Shown piece by piece: positions 25,169 through 32,891 of a stretch of DNA of 64,000 nt (within the stretch, counting starts at the first letter, position 1; every line of letters begins with the position of its first letter). Under the pieces are notes generated by a model that searched no databases, had not been told where the DNA came from, and saw only the letters and a program-made list of their open reading frames with translations. Source of the stretch: Levilinea sp. Its GTDB lineage: Bacteria > Chloroflexota > Anaerolineae > Anaerolineales > Anaerolineaceae. Location: positions 62,001 through 126,000 of the forward strand of contig JARKPO010000003.1 in the NCBI GenBank assembly GCA_029975215.1. The letters run 5' to 3'. A program made the translations under genes and the position numbers.

Positions 25169-25411
25169 TCAAAGCGCCGCGCCAATCCAGCGCGCAATTT
25201 CCGTTTTGCTCGGGATGCGTCCCGAAGAAGCCACCTCTTCGTTGATCACCAGGGCAGGGGTGGAGAGGATGGGATACTGCTGGATTTGCTGGGGGTCGGT
25301 CACTTTTTCAAACTCAGCCTCCACCTCCATGGCGCTGACCACCTCACGCGTCAGCGCTTCCAGTTTTTTGCAGTTGGCACAGCCACCGCCTAAGATCTTA
25401 ATTTTCAACAT
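25169..25411 (-). CDS. Small thioredoxin-like redox-active disulfide protein
   Basis: 80 residues. GGGCANCKK (C11, C14) and a cis-Pro loop (PILSTPALVINEE) match the short TM0996/MTH895-type thioredoxin family, which is often encoded beside YraQ/ArsP permeases and ArsR regulators. It probably reduces a disulfide or metal-thiol intermediate for the permease. A GGAG-like site (AAGGAGAAG) precedes the ATG. Cotranscribed with the ArsR gene upstream (59-bp gap). Confidence 0.9.
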   Translation of the reverse strand: MLKIKILGGGCANCKKLEALTREVVSAMEVEAEFEKVTDPQQIQQYPILSTPALVINEEVASSGRIPSKTEIARWIGAAL

Positions 25412-25470
25412 TGCGCTTCTCCTTGTGAAACATCGGATAGGTTACACGTAAACCAGGACCCGAGCTGCGC

Positions 25471-25836
25471 TTATTCGCTGCGCGGGGCACATTTGGGACA
25501 GGGACAATTCTGGATGGGGGGGCGCAGGCTGACGGCGGCGCTTTGGCCGGCCAGCACTGCGGCGGCATCCAACACGGTGAACACTTCGGGGCGTGCTACA
25601 TGGTAATAAATGTTCCACCCGTCGCGCCGGTCTTGCAGTATGCCCGCTTCGCGCAGCACGGCGATCTGCTGGGAAAGATATGCCTGGCGTAAACCCAGGG
25701 CCGCCTCCAGATGGCAGACGCACTGCTCTCCACCGCGCAGCGCTTCTAAAATGGCCACACGGTTGGGGTGGGCCAACAGCTTAAACAGCTGGGCCTGTGG
25801 ATTGAAGGTGGGGAGGTTGTTTGGGCTCATATTCAT
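25471..25836 (-). CDS. ArsR-family transcriptional repressor
   Basis: 121 residues. Winged helix: FKLLAHPNRVAILEALRGGEQCVCHLEAALGLRQAYLSQQIAVLREAGILQDRRDGWNIYYHV. The CVC in alpha3 (EQCVCHLE) is the classic ArsR arsenic or antimony site. Extra Cys sit in a C-terminal CPCPKC tail, which could provide a further metal site. It should repress the permease/thioredoxin operon until a soft metal or thiol-reactive ligand binds. An operator-like palindrome covers its start codon. The leader is only about 7 nt. Confidence 0.92.
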   Translation of the reverse strand: MNMSPNNLPTFNPQAQLFKLLAHPNRVAILEALRGGEQCVCHLEAALGLRQAYLSQQIAVLREAGILQDRRDGWNIYYHVARPEVFTVLDAAAVLAGQSAAVSLRPPIQNCPCPKCAPRSE

Positions 25837-25855
25837 AATTCTGAATGTAATTATA
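25831..25855 (-). promoter_or_regulatory. -10 element and operator palindrome of the arsR operon
   Basis: ATTCATAATTCTGAAT (25831-25846) is a near-perfect palindrome overlapping the ATG and predicted start point. TATAAT on the minus strand is at 25855-25850. Overlap with the start fits autorepression by the ArsR protein. Confidence 0.65.
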
Positions 25856-25921
25856 GCGGCAAATCTGGCCCGCTGCGCGGGTCATCTATCCCCCTTTGCG
25901 AATGACATTTTTCCTGATAGG

Positions 25922-26974
25922 CTATGGCATCAGCCAGTTGACCTTATCCAGCTCGCCGCTGAGGCCCTGCACCAGACGCGCCTTTTGGACATCCGGCAAG
26001 AAAGAAGCCTGGGCGGCAGCCAGGATGCGCTCCACCATGATCTGGCGCGGCAGGCCGAGGTCGCGGCACACAATGCGGTATTCATCCGAGAGGGTGATGC
26101 CGGAGATGCTGGGATCGTCGGTGTTGATGGTCACGTTCAAATTGGCGTTGAGCATGCGGATGAGGGGGTGATCGGTGAGCATGGCCACCACACCAGTCTG
26201 GTAATTGCTGGTGACGCACACCTCAAAGGGTACATTGCGTTCCGCGGCCAGAGCGGTGACGTCCTCATCTTCCAGCACGCGCACGCCGTGGCCGATGCGG
26301 TCTACCCCCAGAATCTGGACGGCCTCGCGCACGTTTTGCGGCCCGTTCCATTCGCCTGCGTGAGCGCACAGGCGCAGCCCCGCCTGGCGCGCCTCGCGGA
26401 ACAGTCCGGCGAAGGGCACGGCGGAAAATTCGGCTTCGTTGCCGGCCAGGTCAATGCCCACCACCCCGCGCGAGATGCGTTCAGCGGCGTATCCCACCAC
26501 CTCTTCGGCCAGCGACACGGCCTCATGACGGTTGACCGAGGCGATCAGGCGCACCACGATGGGATAGTCGCGCGCGGCGCGGGCTGTGCTTTCGCACACC
26601 CAATCCATGACTTCGTGCATGGGGAACCCGCGCGCGCGGCTGAGGGCCACCGGCGTGAAGCGCAGCTCCAGATAGCGCACATTGTCTGCCGCAGCGTCCG
26701 CCACCGCCTCGTAGGCCACCCGCTGAATAATCTCCGGCGATAGATAAAACAGGCGTAAAGTCTGAAATTTGGAGAGAAAAGTCGTAAAATTAAGCGGGTC
26801 ATCCACCGTCATCTGCACCAGCGAGCGCAGGTTGGGGTTCAGCGGCACGGTGATGCTTTGGGTGCGCGCCAGTTCCATGAGGGTCTCAAAACGCAGCGAA
26901 CCCTCCAAATGGCGGTGCAAATCCACTTTTGGCAGTCGTCGGAAGAAATCTCGCAGTGCGGCAGTATTAAACAA
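25922..26974 (-). CDS. Adenosine deaminase family protein
   Basis: 350 residues from the chosen start. Zinc and catalytic motifs are complete: KVDLHRHLEGS (H20 and H22), AHAGEWNG, DRIGHGVRVLED and INTDDPSISG. The enzyme deaminates adenosine or deoxyadenosine to inosine; some family members act on adenine or other aminopurines. The open frame extends upstream, but the minus-strand TATAAT (27025-27020) lies inside that extension. I therefore chose the TTG at 26974, preceded by AAGGGG with 8-bp spacing. It is divergent from the GNAT gene. Confidence 0.9.
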   Translation of the reverse strand: MFNTAALRDFFRRLPKVDLHRHLEGSLRFETLMELARTQSITVPLNPNLRSLVQMTVDDPLNFTTFLSKFQTLRLFYLSPEIIQRVAYEAVADAAADNVRYLELRFTPVALSRARGFPMHEVMDWVCESTARAARDYPIVVRLIASVNRHEAVSLAEEVVGYAAERISRGVVGIDLAGNEAEFSAVPFAGLFREARQAGLRLCAHAGEWNGPQNVREAVQILGVDRIGHGVRVLEDEDVTALAAERNVPFEVCVTSNYQTGVVAMLTDHPLIRMLNANLNVTINTDDPSISGITLSDEYRIVCRDLGLPRQIMVERILAAAQASFLPDVQKARLVQGLSGELDKVNWLMP

Positions 26975-27019
26975 TTGATAAGCCCCTTGGGTGGGTTGGG
27001 CAACTCGCCCCTTCCCACC

Positions 27020-27025
27020 ATTATA
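27020..27025 (-). promoter_or_regulatory. -10 element of the adenosine deaminase gene
   Basis: TATAAT on the minus strand, about 40 bp upstream of the preferred TTG start. Its position rules out start codons further upstream. Confidence 0.5.
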
Positions 27026-27114
27026 TGCGAAAACTTCGCGCAAGCAAAATCAAAAGGCCATTTTGGCTGACTTATGAGCGTATTCACAAGGATCATTTAC
27101 TGCTGGAGGGCAGC

Positions 27115-28200
27115 ATGACAGAACGAAGCACAAAACGCCTGCGTTTGTTGGCTTTGACCCGTGCGCAGATGCGCAGTCTGCTGGAAGCCCCAGAAGAATT
27201 GGAACGCGAATTGAAGCTGCACATCCCGCGGGAAATGATCACCGAACCCGTCCGGCGGGCCGGGGCGATTAAGATCGGACGAATGGGGCAGGCGCAGGAT
27301 CAGGAATATGAATGGCTGACCTACTGGCTGATGATTGTGCCGGAGGAGGCATTGGGCGTCGGACTGATTGGGTATAAAGGCGCGCCGGATGTGAACGGCA
27401 TGGTGGAGGTGGGCTACGGCGTGGCCCCCACCGTGCAGGGGCGCGGCTACACCACCGAGGCGCTGCAGAGTATGTTGGCCTGGGCCTTTGAAGACCCCCG
27501 TACCCGTACGGTGACGGCCGATGTGCTGCGCACCAATCCTGCCTCCAGCCGCGTGCTGGAAAAGGCGGGGATGCAAATTGTCGGTGAGACGGAAGACGCC
27601 CTGCTCTGGCGCATGAGCCGCGCCCGCTGGGATCAAACGGCGGTGATGGAGGTGCTGTGCCGCTTTCAGGCCTTTTATGATGCCCGCGACGTCAGCCAAC
27701 TGGACGCCTGCATGGAGCTGTTTGCGGCGGATGAGGACGGGCTGGAACTGATCGGCACCAGTGCAGCAGAGCCGGGGGTGGATGAATGGTGCCTGGGGCG
27801 GGCGGGGGTGCGCGAGGTGCTGGAAGGTGACTGGCTGTATTGGGGCCAGTTCGTCATGGACCTGGAACATACCCGCGTGAATGTGTGCGGCGATGCCGCC
27901 TGGGTCAGCGCACCTGCCACCGTGACCAAGACTCTGGAGACCCGCCAGGGGTATGAGAACTTTGTGAGCTACATGCGCTGGGTGCTGGATGAGCAAAAGG
28001 AGTGGAGCGCGGAGGAAAAGGTGCTGGATATCCTGCGCGGCGGCACCAACACGGTCTTTGAGCTGCAAAAAGGCGAGCGCTTCGTTTGGCCGGCGCGCCT
28101 GACGGCGGTGCTGGTGCGGCAGGCGCAGGGGTGGCGCTTTCGGCACATGCAGTTCAGCTTCCCCACCACCCGCTTTCCAGATGTGCGCCGCACGGAATAG
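27115..28200 (+). CDS. GNAT (RimJ-like) acetyltransferase fused to a SnoaL/NTF2-like domain
   Basis: 361 residues. The N-terminal half (about 1-185) resembles RimJ/RimL N-acetyltransferases: LIGYKGAPDVNGMVEVGYGVAPTVQGRGYTTEALQSML contains the acetyl-CoA loop QGRGYT, and NPASSRVLEKAGM is the usual C-terminal motif. The second half (about 195-355) reads as a SnoaL/NTF2-like cone (FYDARDVSQLDACMELFAADEDGLELIGTS and WRFRHMQFSFP). This fusion is uncommon. The ATG at 27115 has CTGGAGGG upstream. The next GNAT gene is 11 bp downstream, so it is an operon. Confidence 0.75.
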   Translation: MTERSTKRLRLLALTRAQMRSLLEAPEELERELKLHIPREMITEPVRRAGAIKIGRMGQAQDQEYEWLTYWLMIVPEEALGVGLIGYKGAPDVNGMVEVGYGVAPTVQGRGYTTEALQSMLAWAFEDPRTRTVTADVLRTNPASSRVLEKAGMQIVGETEDALLWRMSRARWDQTAVMEVLCRFQAFYDARDVSQLDACMELFAADEDGLELIGTSAAEPGVDEWCLGRAGVREVLEGDWLYWGQFVMDLEHTRVNVCGDAAWVSAPATVTKTLETRQGYENFVSYMRWVLDEQKEWSAEEKVLDILRGGTNTVFELQKGERFVWPARLTAVLVRQAQGWRFRHMQFSFPTTRFPDVRRTE

Positions 28201-28211
28201 GAGATCCCCCC

Positions 28212-28751
28212 ATGCCCATCCAGATTCAACCGCTGACCGCCGCCAACCTGGAGGACGCCCGCCGGGTGAACAGCCAGTATGAAGTTATCCAACGCCTGGT
28301 GCTGCGCCTGGAGGATGGGCGGCTGCGCTACCGAGTGGAGCCGGTTTCCCCCACGTATTTCAAGGATTACCATGCCGATCCGGCGCGCCCTGAGGAATAC
28401 GTGAACACGCCGGAGCGCGCCTGGCTGATCGCCTATACGGGCGGGCGGGTGGTGGGGGAAATTCGCCTGGAACATTGGTGGAACGAGTTCGCCTATGTTC
28501 ACCTGATCGCAGTGGAGCCGGAGATGCGCCAGATGGGGGTGGGGACGGCCCTGCTGGACGCCGCCAAAAACTGGGCCCGCGATCACCAGCGCGTGGGGCT
28601 GATGCTGGAAACACAGGATGACAATGTGCCCGCCTGCCGCCTGTATGAGCGCAGCGGGTTTGAACTGGGTGGTTTTGACCGCTACGTGTACCGCGCTCTG
28701 CGCCCGGGCACGCGCGAGATCGCCCTGTATTGGTACTGTTGGGTGGGCTAA
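28212..28751 (+). CDS. GNAT acetyltransferase, streptothricin-acetyltransferase-like
   Basis: 179 residues. The second half carries VHLIAVEPEMRQMGVGTALLDAAKNWA (acetyl-CoA loop) and LMLETQDDNVPACRLYERSGFELGGFD, which closely follows the SatA/Sat4 streptothricin acetyltransferase family. An actual resistance role is not proven; many relatives are general N-acetyltransferases. GGAGAT precedes the ATG. The stop codon directly abuts the GTG start of the next gene. Confidence 0.85.
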   Translation: MPIQIQPLTAANLEDARRVNSQYEVIQRLVLRLEDGRLRYRVEPVSPTYFKDYHADPARPEEYVNTPERAWLIAYTGGRVVGEIRLEHWWNEFAYVHLIAVEPEMRQMGVGTALLDAAKNWARDHQRVGLMLETQDDNVPACRLYERSGFELGGFDRYVYRALRPGTREIALYWYCWVG

Positions 28752-31700
28752 GTGAGCGCGCCTGGGCCTGAGACCCGCTCCACCGAACGCCTGCCTGGGG
28801 AGCGTTGGTTTCCCTGGGGGCTGTGGCTGGGCTATGCCCTGCTGCGGCTGCGGCTGGAGCTGCCCGTGCCGATGACTTTATATCCCGATTCGGGTGACTA
28901 CCTGCGCATTGCCCAGCGCGCCTGGGGGGACCCGCTCTTTTGGAGCGGGGTGCGCCCGGCGGGGGTTCCGTTCTTGTACCGCCTGGTGGGCGGCACGCCG
29001 GAGGCGATCGGCTGGCTGCAGGTGCTGGCGTCCATCGCGGCCTGGGGGGTGTTGGCCTGGGCCGTGCGGCGGGCAGCGCGCACGCCCCTGGCGGGGCTGC
29101 TCTCGTTTGGAGTGGTGCTGACGTTCAGCCTGGGGCTGGACATCCTGCGTTGGGACCGGATTGTGCTCAGCGAGTCGCTGTCGCTGTCTTTGCTGGCTCT
29201 GGTGCTGGCCGCCTGGCTGCGGCTGATGGAAGGTTGGGGCTGGGGCAGGGCGGCTGCCCTGCTGGCGGTCAGCGCGCTGTGGATGCTGGCGCGGGAGACC
29301 AACACCTACCTGGGGGCTTTGCTGGCGGTGGGCCTGGGGGCGGGGGTGCTGCTGTGGCGGGTGCGGCCGCGTTGGGGCTGGGTGGCGGCGGGGCTGCTGG
29401 TGTGCTTTGTGGGCTTTCAGGGCCTTTCCAACCGCGGGGAACGCTGGGTGTTTCCTTTCTACAACGTGCTGGCCCAGCGCATTCTGCCGTATGCGCATAA
29501 GGTGGCGTTTTTCCAGCAGTTTGAAATGCCGGTCAGCCCGGCGCTGCTGGAGATGGCCGGAAAATGGGCGCACAACGATGACTTTGCGCTGTATAACGCA
29601 GAATCTCTGCGCGACTTTCAGGCGTGGACGGCTGCGCGGGGTAAATCTACCTATTTCGAATATCTGCTGGCGGACCCACTGCGCACGGCTTGGGAGCCGC
29701 TGCAAAATGCCGATGCACTCCTGTTCGCCACCCTGCGTGGGTACGCGCCGGAGGGTCTGCACGGCCTGCTGGTGGACGGGCTGTACCCGCATAGTCCCTG
29801 GGCTGTGGGCGGGTTGGCGCTCTTGGGTGCGGCCAGTTGGGGGGCGGCCTGGGCGCGCTGGCGGCGGCTGAACGGGCGGGGATTATGGGTATCGTTGGCG
29901 TTGCTGCTGCTCAGTTACCCTCACCTGGCCCTGGTCTGGCACGGCGACGCCATGGAACTTGGACGCCACGCGGTTGCCGCGGCGGTGCAGCTGCGGTTGG
30001 GGCTGTGGCTGGCGGTGCTGTTTGGCCTGCAAGCCTATCGATGGGGGCCGGAGCCGCCCCCCTCCGCGGGGCCGGATCAGCTGGAGGCCGCTGTGAGGCG
30101 CATGTGGGCCGGGATGCGCCGCGCCGAAACGCGCAGCCGTCTGACTGTAGCAGGTCTGGCCCTGGTGTGGGCACAGGGGCTGGCCGCCTGGGTGCTGCAC
30201 GCGGCTCAGGGTGGGCTGTCTTCGCACCTGGGGCTGGCGGCGGCGCTGGGATGGGCTTTGCTGCTGGGTGCGGCGGGGTTGGGGTTGTGGGCGCGGCGGC
30301 GCGGGTGGGTTTGGCCGCAAAAGTGGCGCGTTCCAACCGCCTGGGGGGCCGCGGCCCTGTTCACTTTGGCGGTGGGGGCGGGTCTGACGGCCTGGGTGTT
30401 CCTTCGCCCGCCCACAGAAGCCTGGATGCAGTGGCTGTACCAGCGTCCCACGGGCGATGTGGAGACCTTTGAGCGGCTGCGCGGCCTGACAGCTAACCTG
30501 CGCTGGCCGCTGCTGTGGGTTGGGGCGGGCGCGGGGCAGGTTCTGGCCCTGTGGATGGGGGCACGCTGGGAGGATTTTCGCCAGGCGGCGCGCACGGGCA
30601 GCCTGGGGCGCGCGGCGCTGCTGTTAGGCCTGGGCGGGCTGACTCTGGCGCAGGCGGCGGTGCTTCTGCTGCGGCTGGAGGTGTTCTTAACCATACCGGG
30701 CTGGAAGTGGTATTTTGCTCCGCAGCCCCTGCGGCCGGGGGCCTGGCTGGGCGGGGCACTGTTGGCGGCTGGGCTGGCAGCCTGCGTTTGGTGGGCGGCG
30801 TGTGCTTCCTTCTGGGGGCGGCGGGCGGCCTGGGCGGGGCTGGTGGTGCTGGCCGCTGTGGGGCAGTGGGGGCTGGGCGCGGCTGCGGGCGGAACCCCGC
30901 GGGCTGTGCAGGAGAAATTTGCCGCGGCGGCGGATGGACAGGAGTTGTTCTACAGCCTGCGCGGCGAGAACCCTCCCACCCATCTGGCCCCGCTGCACCT
31001 GCCCGGCGCGGCGCGCGTCTACCGCGCCCTGGAGGCCCCGCTGCAGGCGGCCGCTCCGCTGGAACAGGCCGATGAACGCGCGGACCGCACGCGTGCGGTC
31101 TTCACCTGGCTCATGCCGCTGCTGGCGGGGGGCGCTGCCCTCATGACCGCTGCCTGGAGCCGCCGCATGGGTTTGCCCGACGGTGCAGCCCTGTTGGCCG
31201 GGGTGTTCATGGCCAGTCTTCCGGCTTTTTTGCTGACCCCTTTGTTTATGGAACAGTGGCTGCTGCCAGGGTTGGCCGTGGGGGCGGCATGGTGCGGCCT
31301 GCGCGCTGCGGAACAGCGCCAACCCTTGTGGGCGGCGGCCGCGGCGGGGCTGTGGGTGTGGGGACTTTCCATTTCCCTGGGGTTTGCTGCCCTGGGGATC
31401 GCGGGGGCGGTGTGGTGGTGGGGGTTGGGGCCGGCCCGCCGCTGGCGGCTGGGCTGGGGGGCTGCGGCCGGGGCCGCGGGCATGACCGCGCTGCTGGCGC
31501 TGAGCGGTTTGCCCTTGGGTCAGGCCCTGGCAGAATCCTGGGCGGTGCTAACGCAAACTCGTCCTCTGGGGCCGGGGCTGGGCGGTTATTGGAACCACCT
31601 GCGGTTAAACCTGGCGGAGCTGGTGGTGTGGAACGGCCTGCCCTTGATGGGGCTGGTTGTGGTGCGCCTGTGGAACGCGCTCCGCGCCGGGCAGCGCCGT

Positions 31701-31940
31701 TTCGATTTCCTGGCGTTGGGGGCCGGCGCGGCGGTGGTGGCGGCAGATTTGCTCACCTGGACCCGCGGCAGTGCGCAGTTTTCGGGGTTATATCTGGCCC
31801 CGTTCCTGGCGTTCATGGCTGCCGAGCAGATTTACCGCAGCTTTCCAGTGCGCAAAGCCCCCTGGGTGGGGGCGATGTTGGCGGCGGCGCAGATTTTGCT
31901 CACCCTGCTCATTTTTCAGGCGCACGACTTCTACAACTGA
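28752..31940 (+). CDS. Very large polytopic membrane protein, probable GT-C-type glycosyltransferase
   Basis: 1062 residues, dominated by Leu, Ala, Trp and Gly membrane segments (roughly 22-24). An acidic motif YPDSGDY (44-50) follows the first membrane helix, where GT-C glycosyltransferases carry their catalytic Asp. A second block near residues 765-860 (ADERADRTRAVFTWLMPLLAGG, then MGLPDGAALLAGVFMASLPAFLLTPLFMEQW) resembles the PMT_2/ArnT-type core, so the protein looks like two GT-C-like halves. It starts with GTG immediately after the TAA of the GNAT gene. No known family name is secure; the substrate would be a lipid-linked sugar. Confidence 0.6.
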   Translation: MSAPGPETRSTERLPGERWFPWGLWLGYALLRLRLELPVPMTLYPDSGDYLRIAQRAWGDPLFWSGVRPAGVPFLYRLVGGTPEAIGWLQVLASIAAWGVLAWAVRRAARTPLAGLLSFGVVLTFSLGLDILRWDRIVLSESLSLSLLALVLAAWLRLMEGWGWGRAAALLAVSALWMLARETNTYLGALLAVGLGAGVLLWRVRPRWGWVAAGLLVCFVGFQGLSNRGERWVFPFYNVLAQRILPYAHKVAFFQQFEMPVSPALLEMAGKWAHNDDFALYNAESLRDFQAWTAARGKSTYFEYLLADPLRTAWEPLQNADALLFATLRGYAPEGLHGLLVDGLYPHSPWAVGGLALLGAASWGAAWARWRRLNGRGLWVSLALLLLSYPHLALVWHGDAMELGRHAVAAAVQLRLGLWLAVLFGLQAYRWGPEPPPSAGPDQLEAAVRRMWAGMRRAETRSRLTVAGLALVWAQGLAAWVLHAAQGGLSSHLGLAAALGWALLLGAAGLGLWARRRGWVWPQKWRVPTAWGAAALFTLAVGAGLTAWVFLRPPTEAWMQWLYQRPTGDVETFERLRGLTANLRWPLLWVGAGAGQVLALWMGARWEDFRQAARTGSLGRAALLLGLGGLTLAQAAVLLLRLEVFLTIPGWKWYFAPQPLRPGAWLGGALLAAGLAACVWWAACASFWGRRAAWAGLVVLAAVGQWGLGAAAGGTPRAVQEKFAAAADGQELFYSLRGENPPTHLAPLHLPGAARVYRALEAPLQAAAPLEQADERADRTRAVFTWLMPLLAGGAALMTAAWSRRMGLPDGAALLAGVFMASLPAFLLTPLFMEQWLLPGLAVGAAWCGLRAAEQRQPLWAAAAAGLWVWGLSISLGFAALGIAGAVWWWGLGPARRWRLGWGAAAGAAGMTALLALSGLPLGQALAESWAVLTQTRPLGPGLGGYWNHLRLNLAELVVWNGLPLMGLVVVRLWNALRAGQRRFDFLALGAGAAVVAADLLTWTRGSAQFSGLYLAPFLAFMAAEQIYRSFPVRKAPWVGAMLAAAQILLTLLIFQAHDFYN

Positions 31941-31951
31941 TGCGCGCAGGC

Positions 31952-32290
31952 CTATTTGGGCCGTTTGAATGAGAACGCGTAGGTCTTTTCCTTGCTGACG
32001 GTCACGCTGACCAGCTCCCAGCCGTTTTGACCCTGGGCGTTGAGCAGGTTGTTCATTGTGGATTGATCCCCGTCCACCAGGGTCTTGCAGATCATCTCAG
32101 CGGTCTCGCGGTCGGCTTCACAGGTGGCGATGACGGCCTGATATTCCCACTGGGCATAGGATTTGGGGGCTTTGGCCGAACCGCGGGTGGCGGTCAGGAT
32201 CAGCAGTAGGGCGGTGACCAGGGCCAGAATGCCGATGCCCAGCAGGGCATACTTGCGCAGTTTGTTGATGGTGGTGGCGTCGAGTTCCAT
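31952..32290 (-). CDS. Membrane-anchored DUF4177-like small protein
   Basis: 112 residues. One membrane helix (about 14-34) is followed by a DUF4177-like module: AQWEYQAVIATCEAD, then MNNLLNAQGQNGWELVSVTVSKEKTYAFSFKRP. The WEY to GWELV pattern is the family's signature; its function is unknown. It is convergent with the large membrane protein. The ATG has GGAGGCACCC upstream. Confidence 0.7.
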   Translation of the reverse strand: MELDATTINKLRKYALLGIGILALVTALLLILTATRGSAKAPKSYAQWEYQAVIATCEADRETAEMICKTLVDGDQSTMNNLLNAQGQNGWELVSVTVSKEKTYAFSFKRPK

Positions 32291-32534
32291 GGGTGCCTCC
32301 TCATATTTGGCGGGCAGCCCCTGCCCCTGGGGTGATATGCGTCCCAGGAACAGCGCTGCAAAAAGGGTTATCCATCCGCAGGCGGCTGCGATGGCACGGG
32401 ACTCTGTTGCACAAAATGTGCCTGAGTGCGCGCCGCAGGCTGCGAACCCCGCAGAAGGTGCTATCTTTCTCTGACTTTGTTGGCTATAATGAAATCAGAG
32501 CACGTTCACCGTTTGTTGTTCAACAGGAGGAACC

Positions 32535-32807
32535 ATGAGCGATAAAGAAAAAGACCTGGAAGATCAGATTCTGGACCGCATCGGCCACCGTCCGGGCGCG
32601 CAGCGTCTGGCCGTTTTGGCCAAACATGTCTGGGTGCAGGGTGATACCTATGCCGGCCTGGCCTCAAAGCACTACGGTGATATCAGCGAACCCTATTGGC
32701 GTCTGATTTACGAATTCAACCGTGCCGTGATCGGCGACCACCCCAACGACATCAAGGTCGGGACCGAGATTGAAATCCCTGTGCTGCCGCCGGAATTGAA
32801 GAAGTAA
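32535..32807 (+). CDS. Small cytoplasmic LysM-like protein
   Basis: 90 residues, no signal peptide. After a charged start it contains HVWVQGDTYAGLASKHYGDISEPYWRLIYEFNRAVIGDHPNDIKVGTEIEIPVLP, a LysM-like motif similar to tail-baseplate or XkdP-type cytoplasmic LysM proteins, though no phage genes are near. TATAAT at 32485-32490 and AGGAGGAACC give a well-formed start. A terminator follows. The role is unknown. Confidence 0.75.
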   Translation: MSDKEKDLEDQILDRIGHRPGAQRLAVLAKHVWVQGDTYAGLASKHYGDISEPYWRLIYEFNRAVIGDHPNDIKVGTEIEIPVLPPELKK

Positions 32808-32832
32808 CCCTCCGGTCAGCGTTGTACGAAAA

Positions 32833-32872
32833 AGCAGAGGCAAGTCCGTGAGCATGGGACTTGCCTCTGTGT
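32833..32872. terminator. Terminator between convergent genes
   Basis: CAGAGGCAAGTCC and GGGACTTGCCTCTG form a 13-bp stem. The tail is only moderately T-rich (TGTGTTTCT). Confidence 0.75.
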
Positions 32873-32891
32873 GTTTCTGAGTGCGCGGGCC

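Noticed and set aside
25436-25455. Possible third parS-like palindrome near GTTACACGTAAAC
   Set aside because: It is one base short and mismatched in the core; ParB would not be expected to bind it.
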